Below are positions 10,727-21,213 of a stretch of DNA of 64,000 nt, in pieces; positions within the stretch are counted from its first letter, which is position 1, and each line of letters starts with the position of its first letter. The notes beneath the pieces were generated by a model that was given only the letters and a program-made list of their open reading frames with translations, did not search any database and was not told the DNA's origin. The position numbers and the translations under genes were made by a program. The stretch is from Ananas comosus (lineage: Eukaryota; Streptophyta; Magnoliopsida; Poales; Bromeliaceae): positions 6,969,327 through 7,033,326 of the forward strand of contig NC_033635.1 in NCBI RefSeq assembly GCF_001540865.1, given 5' to 3'.

Positions 10727-11590
10727 CAAAGGCAGGAAGCAAATTGAATTTCAGCAGCCCATACCATCCACAAACTGACGGGCAGACGAAAATAGTAAAT
10801 CGATCTTTGGGTAATCTCTAAGATGTTTAGCTGGAGAAACACCAACACAATGGGATTTAATTTTACCTCAAGTTGAATTTGCTTATAACAGTTCCATAAA
10901 CGGAACCATTGGAAAATCTTCTTTTGAAGCTTTATATGGCCGTCCTATTGCCCACTTTCTTGACCGAGCACCAATACCTTACCCTGGTAGAGTTAGTGTA
11001 GATGCCGACTATTACCTAAAACAGATTCAAAAGGTGCAACAACAGGTTCATCAGAGGTTGCGGGATCCACTGTCAAGTACAAGGAGTCAGCGAATAAACA
11101 TCGCCGAGGTATGACATTTAATGAAGGAGATAATGTCTTGATCTATTTTAGGAAAGAAAGGTTCCCAGCTGGAGGCTATAGCAAGTTGAACAGGAAAAAG
11201 TACGGACCATTCAAAATTCTGAAGAAGTTAGGGGAAAATGCTTATCTAATTGATCTACCTCCGGAAGTATCGACGTCCCCGATCTTCAATGTTAGCGAGC
11301 TGTACGAGTATCATGGAGAGGCTACCTCTACTGTCAATATTGATGGCTTGACATCTCACTCCGACATTGAAACTCCAGTAGATGGTGTGGAGGATATTCT
11401 GGATGTGCGCGAGTCTGCGACGCGACGTGGTACTCATTACCGATACTTGGTGCGTTGGCGTGGACGACCATTGTCCAATAGTAGTTGGATTTCTGAGGCA
11501 GAGTTGTGCCAACTTCGAGAGGACTTATACCAGAGCTATCAGGATGCCATCTCGACGGAGTCGAGATTTCCCCAACTCGAGGGGAACTAA
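10727..11590 (+). pseudogene. Ty3/gypsy integrase C-terminus with chromodomain
   Basis: The remnant begins within the integrase core ([15 protein letters not shown] near 10760). After a frame break it continues as WDLILPQVEFAYNSS...FEALYGRP. From 11111 an uninterrupted 159-codon frame gives the GPF/Y-like part (KYGPFKILKKLGENAYLIDLP). It ends in a classical chromodomain (VEDILDVRE...YRYLVRWRGRPLSNSSWISE), which in chromoviruses helps target chromatin. In-frame stops and a frameshift lie between 10810 and 11111. The upstream pol is removed by the minus LTR at 9538-10726. It is a different lineage from the element at 22016-34293, whose integrase tail lacks this canonical chromodomain. Confidence 0.85.
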
Positions 11591-12240
11591 TGCAACAAAT
11601 AAACCTCATTTTATTTTTGAATGCAATTTTCTTTTATTTTGTAGGTTCGTGTTTGATTCGGACTTAAATCATTTAGTTTTAGTTGATTTGGCTAATCCAA
11701 ACACTTTTCTCCAATAAATAAGGAAACAATCCCAAAAAAGACCTTTGGAATTCCCCAAAATAAGACCTTTGAAGTTCCCAAAATTGCTTCGTTTTCTATG
11801 CATGACTCTTAGGTGACCGTATTATGTTGAAAACGAAAAGACAATAATTTATTATAGAAGGGCACTCAACACTATAAATACATGGTTCTTGAAGCCTTAA
11901 GGAAGATATATTTGGATGAATAGAAAATTCTACTCTCACTCTTTATCCTTGGTGTTCTACTTCCTGGTGAGATCATCGACGCTTCTTCCTCGTGACAAAA
12001 TCGGCTTCTACTTCTACCCCTCCTCTTCTTCCGAGTCACTACCTCATCTTCTTCTTCCCCGTTGCCGAAGTTCTACCCGTGGTGTACCGCCCTCTCGTCG
12101 ATCGTGGATCCCCCGCAATCGTGTGAACGGTGCACTTTTTGTATCTCTCATCTCCTGATACCCTATTATCCCCTTTTAATCTAGCCTTCCACCATTACCA
12201 ACAATATTTGCCAAACAACGAAACCTAAAGTATTAAGTCC
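11591..12240 (+). mobile_element. Probable 3' LTR of the chromodomain element
   Basis: This follows the pol stop directly. A TATA box (CTATAAATA, 11872-11880) is followed about 30 bp later by a CT-rich leader, as in a U3-R junction. No second LTR copy is present for comparison, so the ends are approximate. Confidence 0.5.
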
Positions 12241-12830
12241 GATAAAGCCGAATTTACCTTTTGGAACTATTATATGTATTTTCAGTTGGTTGTTATTATC
12301 TCATATATTGAAGGTTTATCATCATCTTAGTATTACTTCAATTCGATTTTAATTTTTGTCTTGCTGAAATTTTTGCTTCCTTGCTTAAAGTTCATCGGAA
12401 TTGATAAATTGAACCTAGTTTTATCTTTAAACAAAAGCAAACTTGAAAATTCAATTTTGGCAACCTCTCGGTTTGCATCAGCATGTGTAGTCATAGTGAA
12501 CATGATACAAAAGGGTGTACAAATTTAGTAGTTGCCAGATAGACACTTTCGAGAGCTTAGTACCAGTAGCATAACATTATCTATACCTTGTGAATTACAC
12601 TGTACGGTGAAAACTTGAGATTACTGGACATGGGCCAGTATAACTTGTAAACTTGTATTGCCATGTGGCAAGTGACACGTAAGAAAATGTGAAAGTGCCA
12701 ACGGGCATGTAAACTATGAAAAAGACAACGAAATGTGATATGGAAGTGCCAAAGTGCAATTAAACAGTGTGAGTTATGAAAAGGTAATGTGAGTTGTCTT
12801 ATTTCTCATTGCATTTGACTCCATGGTCCC
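12241..12830. other. No gene or known repeat recognised
   Basis: Ordinary AT-rich sequence between the gypsy remnant and the foldback element. I see nothing in it that can be supported. Confidence 0.4.
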
Positions 12831-13279
12831 AAGCCGTTTTCGATGATGGAGTTTCTGAATCGACGATCAGCTCCGTTAGACTTGATCTAGCATATTTAAA
12901 CTATTTAGAAAATAAATTTTGCGATTTTTCGGTATCATTTACCTACCGATCGAAAGGGTTCAAAATCAACAATTTTTAATGGTTGATGTATAGCGTTTAT
13001 AAGTTTAACAGTGTAGAAGTATTCAAATTAGATGAAATTTTGATAGAAAATTCTTTACACTATTGACAGCAAGATCAATTTCTCTGATCGAAAATTTTAA
13101 TGCTATATCACCACTTTTTGTGAGATTTTTATTTTCGGCATTGATTTTGAACCCTTTGGATCGCTAGGTAAATGATATCGAAAAATCGCAAAATTTATTT
13201 TCTAGATACTTACAAATACGCTAGATAAGTCTAACGAAACCGATCGCCAATTTAGAAGCTCCATCATCGAAAATGGCTT
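12831..13279. mobile_element. Foldback/MITE with ~140-bp inverted arms
   Basis: The left arm (12831-12970) and the right arm (about 13140-13279) are near-identical inverted copies. Both read AAGCC(G/A)TTTTCGATGATGGAG at the outer end and GGGTTCAAAATCAA at the inner end. In both arms AAAATAAATTTTGCGATTTTTC sits at the same place. A 170-bp spacer lies between them. The arms differ by scattered substitutions. No coding frame or certain target duplication is seen. Confidence 0.85.
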
Positions 13280-13335
13280 AAGAGCACTGAGGCCTTCATG
13301 CTCCTAATAGCATACAAGACCTACTCATATATATA

Positions 13336-13365
13336 AATTTATTATATATATATATATATATATAG

Positions 13366-13404
<39 letters not shown>

Positions 13405-13408
13405 ATTT
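13336..13408. repeat. (TA)n microsatellite
   Basis: Two blocks of alternating TA, interrupted by short imperfections, lie immediately left of the split MITE. Confidence 0.95.
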
Positions 13409-13621
13409 GGGCTGGAATACTATAAATAGCATTTGGGCTCTTTTGCTATCGGTTTTAACTCTTAGATGAAAAATTGTAGGGTTATGATGATAGTGGTCCC
13501 TAGGGTTTAGTGGTGGTCCACCTAGGGTTTAGTGGTGGTCCCCCTAGGGTTGAGTGGATGGTTGGTTAAATAGTATGATCTAAAGAGTGAAATTGATTAC
13601 GGCTAAAATTGATAGCAAAAG
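13409..13621. mobile_element. MITE, left part (split by solo LTR)
   Basis: Starts GGGCTGGAATACTAT and reads inward through ATTTGGGCTCTTTTGCTATC. The inverted counterpart of this end is completed only when 13621 is joined to 16590 across the solo LTR. A GTTTAGTGGTGG(T/A)CC unit is repeated in the interior (13490-13555). Confidence 0.8.
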
Positions 13622-14169
13622 TGTAAGGTACCGAACTTCTGTTGTAAGGTACCGAACTTCTAAAATTATTGCAGTTACGGTGGATGTAGTATGCTGGGAT
13701 TTTTAATATAAAAATAATATAAATAAAAATAGTGTGAGATACTATTTTTATTGGATTTAGGGTGTAAAGTATAAGTTGGAAATGACATGTGCTGAAATCG
13801 GAGCGAAAACAGAAGATTTAGAATTTTCTGTGGAGACGGGCAGATAAATTAGCGAAAATGCAGTGTCAGAAAATTCTGAAAACTGGAGGATAAGCCAGAA
13901 TTATTTTTATAGGCTAGATTTAAAGTTTCATATCATTCTGATACTCAAAAGGTGAAAATAAATCGATAGTGATCTGATAAAGATTACAAGTTCGGTACAG
14001 CTTTCGGTGACAACGGGGTCGAAACTGAAGATTAAAATTTCTTTCGTTAAGTTAAGCAAAACCAACATAACTGTCAAATTTGAACTTAAACGGATATTCA
14101 GAGGGCTCCGGCGAAAAGATATTAGATTTCGTACTACCTGAAGGAATAGTGTATGCTACTATTGGGATG

Positions 14170-14182
14170 TTGACTATAAGTA
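14170..14182 (+). promoter_or_regulatory. Candidate LTR TATA box
   Basis: ACTATAAGTAGAA lies just upstream of a CTTCTTCTTC leader, the expected U3-R junction position of the solo LTR. Confidence 0.45.
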
Positions 14183-15426
14183 GAAGCTTCTAGTCTTCTT
14201 CTTCTTCACAGCCACCACCACCCCACAACACCACAGCTTCATGGTGGTGGTGAAGAGAAATCCTCACTTTCTCTCTCTAAATAACTCTCTCATCTCTCTA
14301 GATCTTTCGCCCAAATTCACGGCGTTGGCGGAGAACGAGCTTGCGAACGCGTTGGGAGCGACGGATCGAGCTTTCGTGCGCCCGTTGGAGCGGCGTGCTT
14401 CCGTCTCGGCGTTCACATTTTGGTAAACTTTTGGGATTTTTGACTTAATCCTTAACCTTAGGTGTTCTAGTAGCCTCTAATGAGCATTCGTAGCATGTTG
14501 CTCCATTTAATTTGGATTATTTGGAGGTAATTGCATGTTAGGGCTCAAAAATAGGATTTTGCAATATGTGAGGGTTTGATCTAAATTGATCATGTATAAA
14601 CCTAATTGCTAGGTTTTCTGACGCGTCGGCGAAGTCGGTTTGGCGATACGACGAGGCTGCGTGAAGATATTAAAGAACGAAGCCATTAAGGTACAGATTG
14701 CCGCAGCTCGTGGCGAAAGCTTCCAAAAATCACGAAATCGGAACCCTAGCCTCATGATAGCGATAAAAGGTGGGGGGTGTCCATCCGAAGAAATCGGGCT
14801 TCCTTCTATGTCCGAGTTAGATTTTTGGTCATATTGCACATATGGTTCTTATGCATTATAGGATGTATGTATAGTTGCATTTCTATTTCCTTGCATGCAT
14901 GTCTAGTTGTGTAGCATTATGGACTTGACACTTAAATCTAGAATGCATGAGGATTAGGGTTTGTGACATGAGATCCTATAGTGATAAGAAAATAGTGAAC
15001 TCGGACTTGATGATGAAAACTAGTGACATGCGAACTAGTGTATAGAAAACACTATGACTTGGACGAGTGGCATGTAAACAATGTTAGTTAACAACATGAC
15101 GAGTGGCATTGGAATTTAGTGTAATAAAAACACTTGTGGCATTGAGCATTAGGGAATAGGTGAGTTTCCCTAGTCATGGCATATTGCATGAGAATTAGCG
15201 TACTTGAGACACTATGGCATCAAACATAGGGATAGTTCAATTCCCTAGTGTAAGTTGATTAGTGTGGTTGAGACACTTGACATGGACCTAGGGATAGGTG
15301 GATTTTCGAGTATTTGTTAACCTAGTTGACAGGGTATCCTCAGTTGGCGAGGATTGGATCATACTCACATAGTCTGTTTTGAGCTTGTGGTGGTCGCTCC
15401 ACACAAGCAGTGCACTCCGGAGTTGT

Positions 15427-15815
15427 CACACGAGCTGGGTAGCTCACGAGCTGGGTAGCTCACGAGCGGGGTAGCTCACCGGGTGGGATACGAGCGGGGT
15501 AACTCCTCACCCATTGGACTGGGAAGTGAGTTCGGGCGAATGGCGGGGTAGCCCTTCCCCTATGAGGATTGAGCGGGGTAGCTCATTACTTATGAGAATT
15601 GAGCGGGGTAGCTCATTACCTATGAGATTAGAGCGGGGTAGCTCTTCATCTATGACCTTTGAGATATGAGACGGGTGAGAAAAGAGCGGGGTAGCTCCTC
15701 ACCTATGAGATTTGAGATATCAGTCAGGGCGAAAAGCGGGGTAGCTCTTCACCTCTTCACCTACTAGATTGTGGTGTGAGTACCTATGAGATTTGAGATC
15801 TTAAGCGGGGTAGCC
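15427..15815 (+). repeat. LTR minisatellite, GAGCGGGGTAGCTC units
   Basis: About a dozen copies of GAGC(G/T)GGGTAGCTC occur, first spaced at 15-17 bp and then at 30-50 bp with CATTACCTATGAGA spacers. It occupies the same LTR position as the minisatellites at 8685, 30111, 36751, 41163 and 54889, although the unit sequences differ. Confidence 0.9.
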
Positions 15816-16589
15816 TAGTGGATTGGGTAATGATATGAATAGCATAAGTGGATTGCATAACTATGTTGTATTTGTATTCATTACATTGTTGAACATATTA
15901 TCATGATAGTAGGCTTATTGCTAGACAATATTTCATGAATTGCTTGCATTTGATGGCACAATAGATCATAGTTGCAATTCAATATCTATCTATCTCTCTA
16001 TCTATCTATTTGTGCCAGCTTAGGCCTAGTGGGAAGATCGGCGGAGTCGGCGGCCGAACCCACTGGGAACTATATTTATATAGTTCTCACCCCGTGTGGT
16101 TTTGGGGTACAGGTACACATGTGAGCGGACCGGCAGGTGATCGCGGTAAGGGCATAGCGCCCTAGCTAGCTAGTAGAGCTTTCCTATTGTACTAGAGCAC
16201 CCTCGTGTGCATGGTTATAGATGACATGATGTATTTTGGATAGCTAGCATTATATATATGTGAGATGATTATGTATTCATTTTGGGTGATGATGAAAATG
16301 TAAATGTAATCAAAGATGTAAAAGTGGAATGTGATGTAATAGCTAGATGTATCTCTCTTTTTGCACTTGTATGTATACTTGTGTTACTTGCTCTTGTTGT
16401 ATTGCACTCTTTGTGCTTCCCTCCTCGTTGGATCGTGTATGTATTGAATTATCCCTGGGCAAATTCTTTGTACATGATCCTGTGTTGAGCCTTGGGCGGA
16501 CAGGGGAGGTGCTGTCCATTCGGCGTCCGTCCGGCGCGCTCGAACCGGACCAAGTTGGTAGCGGTCTCGGGGCGGGGCGTGACAAAAAG

Positions 16590-16620
16590 GGCCCAAATAC
16601 TATTAATAGTATTCCAGTTC
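16590..16620. mobile_element. MITE, right terminus (split by solo LTR)
   Basis: GGCCCAAATACTATTAATAG then TATTCCAG is the inverted partner of 13409-13440. With the last bases before 13621 it restores a terminal inverted repeat of about 40 bp. Confidence 0.8.
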
Positions 16621-16647
16621 AACTCTCTCTCTCTTGCCCCCCAACAA

Positions 16648-16952
16648 ATTTGAGTTTTAGTTGCGATTATTTTAAAATTTCCGGCAATTATAATTGTCAC
16701 CAAATAGTTTCATGGCAATTATGACAATTGCCACTATTGGTAGGGTCCGTAAAAATTATTGTGGCATTTGTTCCAGCTGTTGATAAAAGTCTAAATAAAT
16801 ACGGCTAAATACTACACAATAGCAACTATTATAAATGCCACTATAATTAATTATAACGGCCACAAAAAGCATCTAAATGATTGCTAAATAAAACTTATAG
16901 CGGCAATTATAATTAATATTAAAATAGTTGAACCGCAACTAAATACTCAAAT
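16648..16952. mobile_element. MITE with TTTGAGT..TTAGTTGCG inverted ends
   Basis: The left end (ATTTGAGTTTTAGTTGCG) and the reverse complement of the right end (ATTTGAGTATTTAGTTGCGG) match for about 50 bp inward, down to GGCAATTATAATT. The interior repeats GGCAATTAT/ATTGCCAC words in both directions. A target duplication is not certain. Confidence 0.65.
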
Positions 16953-17168
16953 GAATTAAAATATTAAAAAATAGTAATAACCAAAGAGCATTAATAATTT
17001 GTACAACTAATAGTCTTTACTCTCAAATTACAATCTCAATATTCAAATTAAATTTTGGGCATGAGTTCTAATAATAAAATACTTGTTCAAAATTTAGCTT
17101 TGAACTCGATTCCACAACTAACTCAAACTACTAGACTTTATATTTAATCATCTCCACTACAAGAGAAA

Positions 17169-17200
17169 TTATACAATACCATATATTAATTTTCGAGTTT
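17169..17200 (-). CDS. Candidate terminal exon (minus gene)
   Basis: A good acceptor (TTTCACCTGAATCGCAG) precedes it. Joined in phase to the donor of the exon at 17332-17458 it adds ten codons and a TAA. No homology supports it, only splice sites and phase. Confidence 0.3.
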
Positions 17201-17331
17201 CTGCGATTCAGGTGAAAGAAAAAAAAGAAAATTGTCTATGTTCAGCAAAAGCCAAATTAGAAAATATGCCAAAGCAAAATAGCAGGTGCTGATGTGAAAA
17301 TGACTTGTTGTAGAAAAGGAGGAGAAATTAC

Positions 17332-17458
17332 CATCAAAAGCATCATTGGAAGTTGCTGTTTGAGTGCTGCAATCGATCCAAAATTGAAGCCTCTCTTCGG
17401 CAATATCCTCCTCCACACCGTGATTTTTGGCTCTTCTCCAGAAATATATCAGCCATGC
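17332..17458 (-). CDS. Exon of an unidentified plant gene
   Basis: This segment is bounded by an acceptor (TCTAATCTTCTTTAG|GCATGG) and a donor (GATG|GTAATTTC). It reads without stops as [20 protein letters not shown], then [20 protein letters not shown]. The residue mix (Trp-rich, amphipathic, no low complexity) looks like real protein, but I cannot name the family. It starts in phase 0 and ends in phase 1. It may belong with the exon-like segments at 18823-18892 and 20338-20856, although a phase change between 18823 and 17458 would need another exon that I do not see. Confidence 0.45.
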
Positions 17459-18822
17459 CTAAAGAAGATTAGATAAAGTTAGCAAAATTGTGCAACAGGA
17501 ACATAGTCCCCGAAATCTTTGATCTGAAAAAAAAAGTGGCTGCTTGACAATACCATATATTGCACTTTCACGAAGCAAAAGACAAATCAAAGCTGTACAA
17601 GAAAGATAAAAGGCAGCCTTGAGGTAGTCTTCCCTAAATTTAGAGCTCCAAAATGTTAGCAGTTCGGTCTGTATACTTTGCTTTGCGAAAATATTAATAA
17701 TGGAAAATAAAATACCTTTTTGTTTTTCTTTTACCATTTTGGTTAGTGGCAATATTCATGCTAAGAGTATCCATATCATGATGGAATGAGACTAGTTGTT
17801 ACTAAAAGAATCAGAGAGTAACCAAAACCAACAATCATGATTCCTTTATCTGAATATGATATATTGTCCTAACCTAAGAATGAAATTTTAGATGGTCTTT
17901 CATGTATAAAAGAACAATAAGGAAATAGTATTCTAACAAAATGGAGAAGTTAGGGGTAAAATGGATGGGATCTATGCTGAAATGGTCATTGAAGAAAGAA
18001 AGATGTTAAGCTACTCCCAAAATTGTTCATTAGTTACATACAGTTAACATCATAGCGCATAGCAAGCTTAGAGCGCTTTCACCAAATTTACAAAACCAAT
18101 CCTTCTAATTCCAGTCTAACAAACTTAAGCTAGAAGCAACTAACTACAACGGTATGTTTACAAAACCATAGTGACGAGGTGAAATGCATAAAAAGAAGTA
18201 GAATTGAAAGTCCCTCACAAAACATGAAAACAATGCATGTTTTGGAAAGAAAATCTTGGCTTGAAAACTACAAAGGGAAATTGTTCCAAAGCTTGAAAAT
18301 AGCAAATATGATTAAGTCATAAGAGTCAGAATAAAAGAGTGAGAACACCAATTTAGAGTGCAAGGTACAATTAAAAGAAATTGCACAAATAAGACTCTGA
18401 TTCTCTAGCATATATGAAGGTGTTCAATTAAATGTACATTAATTGTGTAAATATCTAGTATGTCCATTAGCATCATATTTATGTTTATGTCTTAAATAAC
18501 TGGCAACTAGTGCACAAAATGAATTAACAAAAATATTAAGTTCATAGTTCATGTGAATGAGAACTAAGAACTGAAATTAATCAGTCGAACACAATCGAAT
18601 ATACGGAAAAACCATATAGATAAATACAAAAATATAAACTTAGCAACCGAACATCAGTAAAATACAGGCAAATACATCAGACTTCATTGTTCTTTTTTTT
18701 TGTCTTTTTTAATCTTTTTTTTTTCCTTCTCTATTTTTGAAGCTCATATTTTGTTTTCTGTTGATATGAACATGGGAACTACTGTATACTTCAAATTTAA
18801 TAGGCAAAAGCAAACTACTTAC

Positions 18823-18892
18823 AGTAAATGAACAATGCGTCTTCTGATGTAAGCTTGGAGCAGCTTCCTAGATCCAGGACTTCTTCAGGAAC
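18823..18892 (-). CDS. Exon-like segment, VPEEVLDLG...
   Basis: Bounded by an acceptor (TTGTGGTCTAG|GTTCCTG) and a consensus donor (TACT|GTAAGTAG). It reads VPEEVLDLGSCSKLTSEDAL followed by FIY. Its incoming phase 0 matches the donor that closes the GC-rich exon at 20338. Family assignment is uncertain. Confidence 0.4.
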
Positions 18893-19044
18893 CTAGACCA
18901 CAAGAACCAAGTAAGGTGCTCCATTGGAAATTTAGAAAACAAAGTAAAATAAAGACATGGCACACAATAAGTTATAACTACAATAGGTAGTGATGAGAAT
19001 TACTTACGAGACTTGTTTGTATCTGCTATAGTGCTACTACAAAC

Positions 19045-19452
19045 TAGGGGTGTCAACGAGCCGAACACGAGCTGGCTCATGAACAACAAGTTTAAAAAAA
19101 TTATGAGGAATACGTATAGAAAATAAATTTATAAGATCTTACCTATTTGACTTTAATCTAATAGTTGAAACTTTACATATAAATGACTTCTATATATTTG
19201 AGTTGGCCTTTATATTTAGGTTAAGCTAAAAATCAATTATTTATATATATAAATATAAAATATATGTATTCGAGCTGTTATCGAGCCGAACACGAGTGAA
19301 CTGACCCCAGCTTGTGTTCGGCTCATTTATTAAACGAGCTGAAAAATTCAGCTCGTGTTTGGCTCATTTATTAAATGAGCAATTCGATCTCGAGCTCATT
19401 TCGAGCCGAACACGAGCTAGCTCGGGAACAACGAGCTAGATTGCCACCCCTA
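19045..19452. mobile_element. hAT MITE with 8-bp TSD CTACAAAC
   Basis: TAGGGGTGTCAA and TTGCCACCCCTA form the ends. Exact 8-bp copies CTACAAAC flank it (19037-19044, 19453-19460). The interior carries at least four GAGCCGAACACGAG words in a partly symmetrical order. It lies inside the putative intron between the exon-like segments at 18.9 and 20.3 kb. Confidence 0.9.
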
Positions 19453-19460
19453 CTACAAAC

Positions 19461-20337
19461 ATCATTAACCTTTAGCAAAAAGCAACTAGTATGTGTGAAT
19501 GGCTAAAAAGTGCATATATATCTTTCAGTGGAGAATAACAACAAGAACGTAACTACAAACATCACGGTAAAATATTTATTCATTTTCTGTGATTCCTAGA
19601 AGAATGGGACTCCCCAAGTCAAAGTTATCACTTCGCTCTCCAAAACTTTTGGCTAATGAGCTGCTTGAGCACAAGCTGCAAAACTTGCATATATTTCCAA
19701 TTCACAAAATTCAACTCAAGTGGTCTTAGCTTCCATGCCCTTTTCATGGCTTTTGCATTTAGAGTTTAAGTTGCCTTCTTATCTTAAGCATTTTCTTTTT
19801 TGTAACACACAAAGTTCCTCGGAGCTCTCTAGTGCCAAACATTCCAAAGAACTCATTATGACATCATGTTTTAGCAACAATAAATTATTTCGTAGGTTGT
19901 AAAATGACTTATAAATTACTTTATCTAGACAATAAGAATTAAAACAACACAACCGAGCTTGACTATGCTAGATAAACAGGACAAAGAATCTCCAAGTAAT
20001 CAAGCGAACTTAATCACATCACTTCACTTCCATGTTCCGTTGCAGAAAGCTTGCCCTTAACACGCCAAAGTCATAGATGATTAGTTATGCATACCAACTA
20101 GTATAGAAAAAGCTTCATTTGCACAGAGAATAAAGCACTTTCTTCTATTGTCGGCTTCGCCGAAAAAGAATGCAATCCACATATATATCATATAGCGTGA
20201 GTAATCTTGCAACAAAAGATCGCAAAAAAGGGAGATCGTTTCTCCAATCAATTTATCAGGACGAGCCCAGAAAACGCCATTAGAGACCACCGTTTGAGGA
20301 ATCGGCTTCCTCAAAAAAGGATTATCTGCTGACCTAC
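19461..20337 (-). other. Probable intron, no exon recognised
   Basis: AT-rich sequence with no supported exon. The donor side is at 20337 (GCG|GTAGGT on the minus strand). Confidence 0.35.
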
Positions 20338-20856
20338 CGCCATAATTCTAAATCGAGCTTTTTGGTACCTGTTGGAGTGGAGTATATCCTTGGCGAGGGC
20401 GATGATAGGCTCGATGACGCTGAGGATCTCGGCTTCCTTATCCTTCCACCGGCGAAACCCGGGCTTGTCAGCCCAGGCCCTGGAGAGGGAGGGGGGAGCG
20501 GGGAGCGGGGAGCGGGAAGCGGGGCCCTTGGCGCCGAGAGGAGCGCCTACCCCACCGTTGGCGTGTGGCGGCGGCGGAGGGAGGTCGTCGGCGGTGGAGA
20601 GCACCGAAAGGTGACGGCGCGCCTCCACGAGCACGGCTGCACCGGCGGCGGCGCGGGGGAGCGCGCCCTCCGAAGGAGGAGGCCAAGGGCGATGCCGGCG
20701 GCGGCGGATATCCTCAAAGCACGTGTTGCCGAGAAGGTCGGGGAGAAGTGAGGGCGATTTGGGGATGAGATCGGAGCTCGCAAAGGATGCGGAGGAAAAG
20801 GAAGGAGGGGATGAGTAGAGGTGAAAGAGAGGGGGAGTGCTCAAGCTCGGACTCAC
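20338..20856 (-). CDS. GC-rich first exon, possible DCL/DUF3223-like protein
   Basis: The minus-strand frame opens at Met (20856) and runs to a donor GCG|GTAGGT at 20337. An earlier possible donor is at 20368 (AACAG|GTACC). The N-terminal part is Ser/Pro/Arg/Ala-rich with few acidic residues, as expected of a plastid transit peptide. The last part reads WKDKEAEILSVIEPIIALAK then DILHSNRY. This recalls the opening helices of the plastid DCL (DUF3223) family, which acts in chloroplast rRNA processing. That match is from memory and short. The exon is far more GC-rich than its surroundings, a gradient common in monocot genes. Overlapping frames on both strands are GC-driven by-products. Confidence 0.45.
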
Positions 20857-20899
20857 GGAGAGGGTCGGGTGGTCCTGGGATCGGGGGAGGGGAGAGAGA

Positions 20900-21115
20900 T
20901 AGGGGTGTAACGTGGGACTTGCTGGTTGTCATGGCCCACATTAGTCGGGCAGAAACGGGTCACAGGGTGGCCGGGCCCGGCCAGTCGTCAAATCCGGGTC
21001 GGGCCATACTATGCCAGAGCTAATCAGTTCCCAGCCCAGCACGGCCCTTCGGCCTGGAAGTCACAGGCCGTCCCATGCCGAGCCGGGCCGTGCTCCGGGC
21101 CGGTCCTTTATTTGT
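20900..21115. other. GGCCCGG-rich segment upstream of the GC-rich exon
   Basis: Repeated GGCCCGG, GGGCCGTGC and CAGCCCAGCACGGCCC words occur in both orientations, and the sequence then turns sharply into AT-rich DNA at 21115. It may be part of a MITE or the promoter region of the minus-strand gene. Confidence 0.35.
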
Positions 21116-21213
21116 TTTAATTTTTAAAAAAAACATAAAATTTAAAAATAATAATAATAAATTATTTTTATTTAAATTAGTATTTTGATTAAAAAAATTA
21201 AAATTTTTTATTT

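Larger units (their letters stand above)
13622..16584 (+). mobile_element. Complete solo LTR, TSD AAAAG
   Basis: This 2963-bp LTR starts TGTAAGGTACCGAACTTCT and ends GGGGCGGGGCGTGACA, flanked by exact 5-bp copies AAAAG at 13617-13621 and 16585-16589. Insertion split a MITE. The first 17-20 bp are repeated once at the head (13622 and about 13642). From about 13685 it resembles the minus-strand LTR at 54057-57069. A TATA-like ACTATAAGTAG near 14172, a GCGATACGACGAG block (14645), GACGAGTGGCAT words, a minisatellite (15427-15815) and the hairpin block (16028-16091) follow in order. It has no ACCGGT array. Confidence 0.9.

Noticed and set aside
16343..16724. Frames spanning the LTR end and MITE
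   Set aside because: They cross the solo LTR boundary and its TSD; no protein features.
20362..21120. Several GC-rich frames on both strands
   Set aside because: Driven by GC composition; only the minus frame ending in WKDKEAEILSVIEP has exon features.
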